DNA from: Devosiaceae bacterium
Lineage (GTDB): Bacteria; Pseudomonadota; Alphaproteobacteria; Rhizobiales; Devosiaceae
Direction: 5' to 3'
NCBI GenBank assembly: GCA_021648375.1
Contig: JAKISW010000012.1
Coordinates: 5,651-69,650, forward strand
DNA: 64,000 nt
Positions within the stretch are counted from its first letter, which is position 1; the number at the start of each line of letters is the position of its first letter. The notes under the pieces are model-generated. The model did no database searches, was not told the DNA's origin, and worked only from the letters and a program-made list of their open reading frames with translations. The position numbers were made by a program, and so were the translations under genes. Shown in pieces: positions 7,917 through 15,320 of the stretch.

Positions 7917-9718
7917 AAAACCTGCTGCCTGATACAATAGCTGTTAGAGCCATGGTGTTGCTGGTCGTTGGCCTTGCCTTCACCCACTTGGTCAGCAATC
8001 TTTTTTATTCCACCGATCGGGAAAGTGCATTGCTGACGGCAGGCGGTGGGCACGCTATTCAGTGGGTTGCAGCAACAGGCGCATTTGCAGACAAGGTTTC
8101 TCCGCAAGAATGGGAAACTATCGTAAAGACCGCAAATTCAGACAACAGATTTGTTACCCTGACGGATGCTCCGGTGGTTCAAAAGACCGGTACTGACGAT
8201 TGGAGAGATGAGGTTCTTGTTAGTGAATTGCGCAGGCAGGTGCCAGAAAATCGAATTGCTAATTACCGTATTGCTTATGCACAGCACCTGTCTGGCTCAA
8301 CTGAAATTGCTTATTGGCAGGAGGTTTTGTCAGATGAACAGCTTGAATTGCCCATGGAGATGGTGCTTGTTTCCCTAAGGCTGAACAATGGAATCTGGCT
8401 AAACGTAGCGGCCCCAATTCAATCCACTCCTCAGTTCTTTTCGGCCAGACTTTGGCTATCGATGGCGGTAATGATAATTGCTGTTGTGATGATTTCTTAT
8501 GTGATTGTCGGGCGCATGACCGCACCGCTTAAACAATTATCTGAGGCTGCGGAAAAACTTGGCACAGACGTGCAGGCACCGGCAATTCCTGAAACCGGGC
8601 CCGAAGAGGTACGCCGAACGGCCCATGCATTTAATGTCATGCAGAACCGTATAAGAAGTTTTGTTCAGGATCGAACCCAGATGTTGGGGGCTATTGCCCA
8701 CGATCTGGGAACTCCCATAACCCGCCTCAGGCTGCGTGCTGAATTTGTTGAAGACAAAAGCGTGCGCGAAAAAATGTTGCGCGACCTTGATGATATGCAA
8801 CAGATGGTGGCCTCAACTCTGGCATTTATTCGAGAGGAATCAGCATCTGAACCCAGGGCAGTTGTTGACCTTGGGTCTTTGCTGGCTCGCGTTTGTGACG
8901 ATATTCAAGATGCAGGTGCCGACGTGGATCTGGCGGAGGCGCCTCGGGGAATATTGCTGGAATGTGGCCCTATTGGTCTGCGCCGGGCGCTGGGCAATTT
9001 GATTGACAATGCAGCTAAATACGGAGAACGCGCCACGGTTTCATTGATTAGTGAAGTCGAAATGGTGCGAATAATTATCGACGACGATGGTCCGGGTATT
9101 CCTGAAGCGCGTCAGGGCGATGTATTTCAGCCATTTCGCCGTCTGGATGATTCTCGCAACCAGAACATTGCCGGTACGGGGCTGGGACTTGCGATCGCCC
9201 GCACAATAGTGCGCGCCCATGGGGGTGATATTCGTATCAGTAACCGTCCGGAGGGTGGTTTGCGTGCTGAACTTCGCCTGCCGGTTTCCGGACAGATTGT
9301 GCAAACGAACGCATCTAAAAAACCCGTTGCAGGCCGTGTTTTTCCTGAGGTGAAAAATAATTCCAAGAAAAGTAATTCCAAGAAAAATAATTCCATGGAT
9401 AGGGGCGCAAATAACTATCAGCGTGCACACCAATATGGTGCAGCCGGGGCTGCATCACTGGCATCTGGTAATCCTATTTCCATCCCTGAAAATGCATCTG
9501 TTGAAAGTTTACTTGCAGGTCAGTGGGACGATCGCAATGATTTATCCCGCAATCGGGCCAATATTGATTTTGAATTTGTGGATACTTCAGTTTCCGGTGG
9601 AACATTTGTTAAGCGCATGCCGGGATTTTCAGTAATTACCACAGTGGTGGCCAGCGTTAAAAGGCTGATCACAAGTGGCGAACACTATAAGCAGGCTGGT
9701 CGAAGGACCGGCCGTTAA
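7913..9718 (+). CDS. EnvZ-like sensor histidine kinase with unusual C-terminal extension
   Basis: This is the inner-membrane partner of the preceding regulator. TM1 is near residues 11-33, a periplasmic sensor region of about 150 residues follows, and TM2 is at about 180-203. Then come HAMP, the HisKA H-box (IAHDLGTPITRLRLR, His263) and the ATPase domain with N box LGNLIDNAAKYG, DDGPGIP and GTGLGLAIARTIV. The H-box has Gly266 where the family usually has Arg or Lys. After the ATPase (about residue 460) come some 140 extra residues that start with a Ser/Asn/Lys tandem repeat and match nothing I recognise. The gene ends 46 bases before coxB on the same strand. Confidence 0.9.
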   Translation: MKNLLPDTIAVRAMVLLVVGLAFTHLVSNLFYSTDRESALLTAGGGHAIQWVAATGAFADKVSPQEWETIVKTANSDNRFVTLTDAPVVQKTGTDDWRDEVLVSELRRQVPENRIANYRIAYAQHLSGSTEIAYWQEVLSDEQLELPMEMVLVSLRLNNGIWLNVAAPIQSTPQFFSARLWLSMAVMIIAVVMISYVIVGRMTAPLKQLSEAAEKLGTDVQAPAIPETGPEEVRRTAHAFNVMQNRIRSFVQDRTQMLGAIAHDLGTPITRLRLRAEFVEDKSVREKMLRDLDDMQQMVASTLAFIREESASEPRAVVDLGSLLARVCDDIQDAGADVDLAEAPRGILLECGPIGLRRALGNLIDNAAKYGERATVSLISEVEMVRIIIDDDGPGIPEARQGDVFQPFRRLDDSRNQNIAGTGLGLAIARTIVRAHGGDIRISNRPEGGLRAELRLPVSGQIVQTNASKKPVAGRVFPEVKNNSKKSNSKKNNSMDRGANNYQRAHQYGAAGAASLASGNPISIPENASVESLLAGQWDDRNDLSRNRANIDFEFVDTSVSGGTFVKRMPGFSVITTVVASVKRLITSGEHYKQAGRRTGR

Positions 9719-9727
9719 TATTTTAAG

Positions 9728-9758
9728 GGTCCGATTCCATGGACCAAATAAGGAGGAC
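9728..9758 (+). promoter_or_regulatory. small hairpin and strong RBS before the oxidase genes
   Basis: GGTCC and GGACC (within 9728-9745) form a 5-bp stem with an 8-base loop directly before AAGGAGGA, a near-perfect Shine-Dalgarno, which is followed by the coxB ATG at 9765. The hairpin could affect RBS access or protect a processed 5' end; this is inference. Confidence 0.35.
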
Positions 9759-9764
9759 AATTGA

Positions 9765-10406
9765 ATGGAAAATGCATTAGGGATCTGGGGGCCACAGGCG
9801 ATACTGATGGCCATCACCGCTTCCTTTACCGTGCTTGGAATGGTTATGTTGGTTTTAGCCATTTTGATGAAACGGCGTTGGAAGCCAAGCTATGCTTTTG
9901 AATTTGTTTTTATTGGCGTGATGATCGGTCTGGTAATTTATGCCGATTGGTCTTCGACAAATACTTACACTGCATATCAGCAGGATTTGAATGCCGAAGA
10001 AAGAGCGGTTGCCGGCAATTACGTTGGTGAGGGTGAAGATGCTTTTGATCGGGTGATTACTGTTATCACTTTTCAATGGGGCTTTGCTTTTATCAATGAA
10101 AATGATGAAATTGCCAGAAATGCGGCTGTTGTAGCCCCCGGAGAAAAGGTGCTTTTCAAGGTTGTTTCCAACGATGTGATTCACGGATTTAATATTCCTG
10201 TAGCCCAGATTACTGCAGAAATTGACCCGGATGAAAAACGGGAATTGTGGATTAGGGCCCCGGATGAGCCGGGAAAATATTTAATCCAGTGCGTAAATTA
10301 TTGTGGCGTCGGCCATACGCAAATGAAGGCGTGGCTGGTTGTTCAGGCAGATATGTCTGATGCTGAAATGCAGAATATGGGAGAAAACGCAAATGACAAC
10401 GCATGA
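9765..10406 (+). CDS. coxB: heme-copper oxidase subunit II with CuA site
   Basis: This subunit accepts electrons from a periplasmic donor at its binuclear CuA centre and passes them to subunit I. Two N-terminal TM helices (about residues 12-35 and 45-61) precede a periplasmic cupredoxin domain. All CuA ligands are visible: His140 (DVIHGFNIP), Cys176, Cys180, His184 and Met187 in CVNYCGVGHTQM. This C-x3-C loop resembles B-type (ba3) oxidases more than the CSEIC loop of A-type enzymes. TFQWGFAF is the aromatic electron-entry patch. At 213 residues it is short. It overlaps subunit I by 14 bases. Confidence 0.92.
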   Translation: MENALGIWGPQAILMAITASFTVLGMVMLVLAILMKRRWKPSYAFEFVFIGVMIGLVIYADWSSTNTYTAYQQDLNAEERAVAGNYVGEGEDAFDRVITVITFQWGFAFINENDEIARNAAVVAPGEKVLFKVVSNDVIHGFNIPVAQITAEIDPDEKRELWIRAPDEPGKYLIQCVNYCGVGHTQMKAWLVVQADMSDAEMQNMGENANDNA

Positions 10407-11967
10407 AGATAGCGCAATGCGCGCGGGCAATAAGCCCCACTGGAAGCCAGAAAATCTGGTAGGTAACATGTCACTAAAGGAGTTGTTATTCTCCAATGAT
10501 TATCGCCACATTGCCTTAAAAGGCATATTCACATCGCTGATTATGCTCGCACTTGGTGGTGCGTTTGCCATGATTTTCCGCTCCGAACTTATGGTGCCGG
10601 ATGTGCAGATGTTGGGTGCCAAAGTCTATATGACCCTGATGACCCTGCACGGCATGATTATGGTGTTTGGTTTCCTCATCCCCATGGTTGTGTCGATCTG
10701 TTACTATCTGGTGCCAAAAGTTCTTGGTACTGAACGACTTTATTGGGCCGGAGCTGCCCAATGGAGCTTTTGGATTTTGGTAGTTGCATTTTTGCTTTTG
10801 GTCATTGGCCGTCCTGACTTCACATGGACAGCCTATGCTCCTATGTCCTTTAGAACCGGTAACTCATTGATCTGGATGGGTCATGTGGCAATATTTCTGG
10901 TTGCGGTTTCCGAATTTCTTGCCGGGGCTGTTCTGGTTCGTAATGCGCTTTCAAGCAAAGGCGGCTGGAAAAATACTCCATTGATCGCCTGGGCTACCGG
11001 AACCGTTGGCCTGTTGTTCATGGTATCGACTTTTCCTTTGGCCTTTATTGGTCTTGGTCTGCTTGGCGATGGTATGGGAATTACAGCATTCTTTGATCCC
11101 TCAAGGGGCGGTAGCGTAAAATTCTTCCTTTACGTTTTCTGGACCTATGGTCACCCAGCGGTTTATCTGCCGTTTGTGCCGGCAATTGCCATTATCTACA
11201 CGCTGATGCCAAGATTTCTTGGCTTCCCCATGTGGAGCTACTGGTCTGGGGTTGTTGCCTTTATTTTGTTGGCAATTGGCGCCATGCCCATTGGCCCTCA
11301 CCACTTCCAGCCCCTGTATACCGTTTCAGGGCCATATGAGAGGTTTATCCAGATACTGACACTGCTTGTGTTTATACCCAGCGTCTTGCACGTGTTTAAC
11401 TGGACAGCCACATTGTTTATGAAACCGATTCCCAAATCGGCGCGCAGGGCGGTGCCATTCAAGTTTATGGTGATGTCGATCGCCTTCATTGTTTATGGTG
11501 GTGCCACGGCGTTCCTCAATGCTCAGATTGCTCCAAATAGTGACTTTATCCATAATACCTATTGGATACCGGCTCACTTCCACGCCATGTTTGTTGGCTT
11601 TGTTGCCCAGATGGCTATTGCCGGATTTTATTATCTGTATCCGTACTTCACAGGTCGAATGTATAATCAGTTCTTGGGCAATACCCACTTCTGGATGTGG
11701 CAGGTCGGCTTGTTTGTTCAGATAACGGGCATGTTTGTCGCCGGATATCTGTACTTCCCGCGCTGGGTCTATGATTATTTGGACACACCTGGATGGTCTA
11801 TTCCTCAGATGTTTATCTCCATGGGCGGATTTTTGGTTGGTCTTGGATTTGTTATCTTTGTGATAAATCTGGCCTGGAGTGCAAAGCACGGCAAACCGGT
11901 AGCGGATGATCCATGGCCGGTAGAGCATGACGATGAAGCGGCACCTGCCGCAGCACCAGCAGAATAA
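10393..11967 (+). CDS. heme-copper terminal oxidase subunit I, non-canonical
   Basis: This is the catalytic integral-membrane subunit that reduces O2 at a heme/CuB site. The 524 residues have about 12 or more TM helices. Every metal ligand is present: His86 (TLHGMIM) and His397 for the low-spin heme, His254, His303 and His304 for CuB, and His395 for the active heme (PAHFHAMF). Tyr258 in HPAVY is the cross-linked Tyr, which argues for O2 rather than NO reduction. The Glu of classical HPEVY is Ala256, and no Tyr-Ser pair follows, so it is neither a standard A1 nor A2 oxidase. ATG 10393 is preferred over an upstream codon inside coxB. Confidence 0.88.
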   Translation: MTTHEDSAMRAGNKPHWKPENLVGNMSLKELLFSNDYRHIALKGIFTSLIMLALGGAFAMIFRSELMVPDVQMLGAKVYMTLMTLHGMIMVFGFLIPMVVSICYYLVPKVLGTERLYWAGAAQWSFWILVVAFLLLVIGRPDFTWTAYAPMSFRTGNSLIWMGHVAIFLVAVSEFLAGAVLVRNALSSKGGWKNTPLIAWATGTVGLLFMVSTFPLAFIGLGLLGDGMGITAFFDPSRGGSVKFFLYVFWTYGHPAVYLPFVPAIAIIYTLMPRFLGFPMWSYWSGVVAFILLAIGAMPIGPHHFQPLYTVSGPYERFIQILTLLVFIPSVLHVFNWTATLFMKPIPKSARRAVPFKFMVMSIAFIVYGGATAFLNAQIAPNSDFIHNTYWIPAHFHAMFVGFVAQMAIAGFYYLYPYFTGRMYNQFLGNTHFWMWQVGLFVQITGMFVAGYLYFPRWVYDYLDTPGWSIPQMFISMGGFLVGLGFVIFVINLAWSAKHGKPVADDPWPVEHDDEAAPAAAPAE

Positions 11968-11980
11968 GGAGGGTGAAATT

Positions 11981-12907
11981 ATGATTAAGATATTTGTTCT
12001 GACTGGTATAATTGGTGGCATTGCCATCACTTATCTATCGGTATTCGCACTGGGGCCAACTTCTCAACTGCCCCCGCCTGAAAGCCTGTTGACCGGCTAT
12101 AGGGCGCAAGAGGCCGTGCCACAATCGTTTAATCTTCTTCAGGATGAAGCGGTTGATCACGATACCTTTGAAGTCCCTGAACAAGACTCGGTTGAATTGG
12201 CTAAAGCTGAGGAAGCTATGGGTGATATGGCAGGAATGGACATGAGCGGTGGTGGCGAAGCCATGGAAGGCATGGATATGGCTGAAGGTGAAACCATGGC
12301 TGACCCTGATGCTCCAATGGAAATGGCTGAAGGTGAAACCATGGGTGAAGCACCTGCTGCTATGGATATGGCTGAAGGTGAAACCATGGCCGCTCCTGAC
12401 GCCCCGATGGTAATGGCCGAGGGTGAAACCATGGGTGAAGCACCTGCTGCCATGGACATGGATATGGCTGCACCTGAAGAGGACCCTCATGATGAAGATG
12501 AAGTTAAGGTAGTTGGTGGTTTGAAAATTACCGACGAAGGCGACTTTGATCGTGAAATCGACCTGCGTATGAATGAGTGGGGCTTTTCTGACATGAACAT
12601 CGAGGTGGTAAAGGGCGAGCGTATTCGCTTCAACATCGCCAATGACGGAGAAATTCTCCACGAATTCATGTTCATGGAGATGGCTGCCATGCAGGCCGTT
12701 GCCTATCGCGTTAATCGGGCTGACTGGAGTTTGTTGGAGCACGAAGCTTTGTACGAAAAAGCTCTGGTGTTGCCGGATGGCGAATTTTCCGTTGTGCTGG
12801 AAATTGTAGATGATGGAGTATGGATGTTTATGTGCATGCTGCCCTATCATATGGAAATGGGCATGATGGGCCAGATGGCAACAGCCGGAAACGCTATGGA
12901 AATGTAG
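11981..12907 (+). CDS. membrane-anchored Met-rich cupredoxin of the oxidase locus
   Basis: A 308-residue protein follows subunit I by 13 bases with the RBS AAGGAGGG. Residues 5-24 form one hydrophobic helix without a clear signal-peptidase site, so it is probably an anchor. Residues 75-165 are acidic and Met-rich, including four 15-residue repeats. Residues about 185-300 form a cupredoxin domain with apparent type-1 copper ligands His227 (EILHEFMF), Cys285, His290 and Met295 (CMLPYHMEMGMM). It may donate electrons to CuA or deliver Cu(I) to the oxidase; both are inference. It takes the place where subunit III is usually encoded but has no resemblance to it. Confidence 0.85.
   Translation: MIKIFVLTGIIGGIAITYLSVFALGPTSQLPPPESLLTGYRAQEAVPQSFNLLQDEAVDHDTFEVPEQDSVELAKAEEAMGDMAGMDMSGGGEAMEGMDMAEGETMADPDAPMEMAEGETMGEAPAAMDMAEGETMAAPDAPMVMAEGETMGEAPAAMDMDMAAPEEDPHDEDEVKVVGGLKITDEGDFDREIDLRMNEWGFSDMNIEVVKGERIRFNIANDGEILHEFMFMEMAAMQAVAYRVNRADWSLLEHEALYEKALVLPDGEFSVVLEIVDDGVWMFMCMLPYHMEMGMMGQMATAGNAMEM
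12278..12457 (+). repeat. four in-frame 45-bp tandem repeats (Met-rich)
   Basis: Residues 100-159 are MAEGETMADPDAPME, MAEGETMGEAPAAMD, MAEGETMAAPDAPMV and MAEGETMGEAPAAMD. Units 2 and 4 are identical in protein and units 1 and 3 are near identical, giving a 90-bp higher-order period. Met spacing and acidic residues suit Cu(I) or Cu(II) binding. Synonymous differences show the copies are not brand new. Confidence 0.95.
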
Positions 12908-13038
12908 AAGTAGCAGACAGGCGGCTGGCTTAACGATTGTTTTGGCTGGTCGCCGCTGGCTGCTCAAGGGGGCTTGGCCCCTGACAAACACGCACCGGGA
13001 CATTTGCCCCGCTGCATTCCTTGTTGAAAGGCTTGATT

Positions 13039-13989
13039 ATGAGTGATGTATCCACCCGGCCCAGCGTTCGCGGTTTAAGAATTTCAGACTATTTGGCTTT
13101 ATTAAAACCCAGGGTCATGTCCCTGGTGGTGTTCACCGCGGCCATTGGCCTAGCTGCTGCTCCCGGTTCCTTAAGTCCAGCTGCCATGGTTGCGGTGATT
13201 TTTCTGATCGCTGTCGGGGGAGGTGCATCCGGATCATTGAATATGTGGTGGGATGCGGATATTGACGCGATTATGCGCCGCACAGCCCGAAGGCCGGTTC
13301 CGGCCGGGCGGATTACGCCTGCAGAAGCCAGAAACTTCGGCATTGCTCTTTCCATTTTTTCAGTTGTTGCATTGGGACTGGTTTCCAACCTTGCTGCTGC
13401 TGCTCTGCTTGCATTTACAATTTTCTTTTACGTGGTGATTTATACAATCTGGCTAAAACGAAGTACCCCGTGGAATATCGTCATTGGCGGTGCCGCCGGG
13501 GCTTTCCCGCCAATGATCGGCTGGGTTGCTGCAACCGGCAGCATAAGTATAGAGGCGGTATTGCTGTTTGGTTTGACTTTTATCTGGACCCCACCCCATT
13601 TCTGGTCCCTTTCGCTGTTCATGAATGATGATTATTCACGGGCAAAAGTTCCCATGTTAACAGTGACCCATGGCCGGGTGGAAACCAGGCGTCAGATATT
13701 GCTTTATACCTTTGCTCTGGCTGGTATATCCATATTGCTAGCCTTTACCTCCATTGGTGGTCCAGTCTATCTGTTGACCGCTCTTGCCTTAAATGGTGCT
13801 TTTATCCTTGGTGCATTTCGCTTGAAATCGCGTCTTGAAACCACTGCCAAAGCCGATAATTTTGCAGCGGAGAGAAAGTTTTTCAAATTATCGCTTTTAT
13901 ATTTGTTCGCGCTGTTTCTGGCAGTTCTTTTTGAAGTGATATTGAAGAAGTTCGGGCTTGAACTACCGTTTTGGCCTGTAATTTTTTAG
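13039..13989 (+). CDS. ctaB: protoheme IX farnesyltransferase (heme o synthase)
   Basis: CtaB attaches a farnesyl group to heme b to give heme o, the precursor of heme a for terminal oxidases. NMWWDADIDAIMRRTARRP is the Asp-rich prenyl-diphosphate site of the UbiA superfamily, and NDDYSRAKVPML is the second Asp motif. The protein has about 8-9 TM helices and 316 residues, as expected. ATG 13039 precedes the conserved LKPRVMSLV block; the frame extends six codons further upstream without support. Its place after the oxidase genes suggests the oxidase uses heme o or a. Confidence 0.95.
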   Translation: MSDVSTRPSVRGLRISDYLALLKPRVMSLVVFTAAIGLAAAPGSLSPAAMVAVIFLIAVGGGASGSLNMWWDADIDAIMRRTARRPVPAGRITPAEARNFGIALSIFSVVALGLVSNLAAAALLAFTIFFYVVIYTIWLKRSTPWNIVIGGAAGAFPPMIGWVAATGSISIEAVLLFGLTFIWTPPHFWSLSLFMNDDYSRAKVPMLTVTHGRVETRRQILLYTFALAGISILLAFTSIGGPVYLLTALALNGAFILGAFRLKSRLETTAKADNFAAERKFFKLSLLYLFALFLAVLFEVILKKFGLELPFWPVIF

Positions 13990-14155
13990 CTGCAGAGGCA
14001 GATCAAAGAAAGCTTTAAGCTAGATTTTTTCCACTGGTATCTGTTTGTCTTGCAATCCTTGATTGACTTACCAACAGAAATTATGCTGTTTCCTTGAACG
14101 TGCAATTGCGCATTGGGGTGCAATTACACGCAAAATTTTAACAGGGAGTCTTGCA

Positions 14156-14860
14156 ATGAAATTGGCGGGCAAAAAAGCACTGGTGTTTGGGGGAACATCC
14201 GGTATCGGGCTGGCAAGTGTTGATATGCTTGTGGCAGGAGGCGCAAATGTTGTCGCCATTAGTCGCAATCCCAACAAGGCGCAAAATATTCCCCAAAATG
14301 TTGAACTTGATGCATGTGATGTACTTGATCGTGATGCGTTGATTGCGCTGTTCAAAAAGCACGCCCCGTTTGACATTCTGGTTAGTGCGGCAACGGGCGG
14401 CGGGCGTGCAATTGGCCCTTTCCTTGATATGGATATGGATGGCTATAAGGCCTCGTTTGATAAGTTGTGGGGCTATGCCAACGTGGTTCGGTTCGGCACT
14501 GAACATATGGCCCCGGATGGTACAATCGTTCTGGTGAGCGGTGCTCCAGCCAGAAAATGCAAGCCCGGTCAGGTCGCACTATCTTCTGTCGGCGGATCGG
14601 TCGAGGCTTTGGTTCGTGCCTTGGCACCGGAAATTGCCCCCAGGCGAATAAATGTCATGTCACCAGGTACGATCGATACTCCTATGGTTGGTGCACAAGG
14701 CAAAGAGCGCGAAGAATTATACGCCAAAATCGTTCAGGGGAATCTGATTGAAAGGGCGGGCCTTGCAAAAGAGGCTGCCAGCGCCATATTGTTTTTGATC
14801 GAAAACGATTTTGTCACCGGCACCACTGTCGATGTTGATGGCGGCTGGCTGCTGTCTTGA
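14156..14860 (+). CDS. short-chain dehydrogenase family protein lacking the catalytic Tyr and Lys
   Basis: The Rossmann motif GGTSGIGLA (from residue 12) and the C-terminal NVMSPGTIDTPMVG and DVDGGW blocks identify an SDR of 234 residues. Ser128 is kept (LVSGAP), but aligning the active-site helix (ALSSVGGSVEALVR) with the usual Y-x3-K places Val145 and Val149 at the Tyr and Lys positions. It may bind NAD(P) without normal SDR catalysis. ATG 14156 has the RBS AGGGAG; the frame continues upstream, but that part is unlike SDRs. The function is not known. Confidence 0.85.
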   Translation: MKLAGKKALVFGGTSGIGLASVDMLVAGGANVVAISRNPNKAQNIPQNVELDACDVLDRDALIALFKKHAPFDILVSAATGGGRAIGPFLDMDMDGYKASFDKLWGYANVVRFGTEHMAPDGTIVLVSGAPARKCKPGQVALSSVGGSVEALVRALAPEIAPRRINVMSPGTIDTPMVGAQGKEREELYAKIVQGNLIERAGLAKEAASAILFLIENDFVTGTTVDVDGGWLLS

Positions 14861-14925
14861 TCTTAAAAATCAGGTCTGATTAAAAATTACCAATATATTG
14901 CTCAAATACCGGGAACAATAAATCC

Positions 14926-15309
14926 ATGGCCAGCGAGTTTTCATGCTGTGACGAATTTTTTCTGATTGATGGTAGCCGCACCACATATGAGCTTGGCTGT
15001 GATTTAATATGGGAAATCGGATCAGTCGGTTCCGGTTGGATATTGGAAGTACCCAAAGGAACGAAATTTGATATTTCGGTTCCCCGTTGGCTTGAATGGG
15101 TGCAAAGCCCCCATGATCGCAGGGTTCTGCTTGGCGCAGTAGTGCATGATGAATTACTTGTGCGTGGGCAGCACGTGATTTTTGCTTCCGGGGAATTTTA
15201 TCGCGCCATTCGGGCCCGTAAGACCCCTCTGCTAAGATCGTGGATGTTGTTCAGCTCAACTTTGATCTGGACTTCTGTTCGGCAGACTTTTTTTACCAAA
15301 CCCCAATAA
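14926..15309 (+). CDS. DUF1353 family protein
   Basis: A 127-residue protein. The central block FDISVPRWLEWVQSP followed by LLGAVVHDELL and a later FYRAI match the DUF1353 pattern (SVPR, then A-x2-HD, then an acidic/aromatic region). DUF1353 proteins are often found in phages and near phage genes; their biochemical role is not established. The C-terminal 25 residues are hydrophobic. No other phage-like gene is nearby. It faces fadH convergently with an 11-base gap. Confidence 0.65.
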   Translation: MASEFSCCDEFFLIDGSRTTYELGCDLIWEIGSVGSGWILEVPKGTKFDISVPRWLEWVQSPHDRRVLLGAVVHDELLVRGQHVIFASGEFYRAIRARKTPLLRSWMLFSSTLIWTSVRQTFFTKPQ

Positions 15310-15320
15310 TGCACAATATT

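Noticed and set aside
10393..11967. Subunit I as a nitric oxide reductase
   Set aside because: The Tyr of the H-P-x-V-Y motif is present, which is expected for O2 reduction; kept as an alternative only for experimental testing.
12278..12457. Tandem repeats considered as a CRISPR-like array
   Set aside because: Units are contiguous with no spacers, in frame, and inside a coding gene.
12035..13003. 322-codon open frame on the minus strand, rich in His, opposite the cupredoxin gene
   Set aside because: It is the shadow of the Met-rich repeats: ATG codons read as CAT (His) on the other strand. The plus strand has an RBS, an anchor helix and copper ligands.
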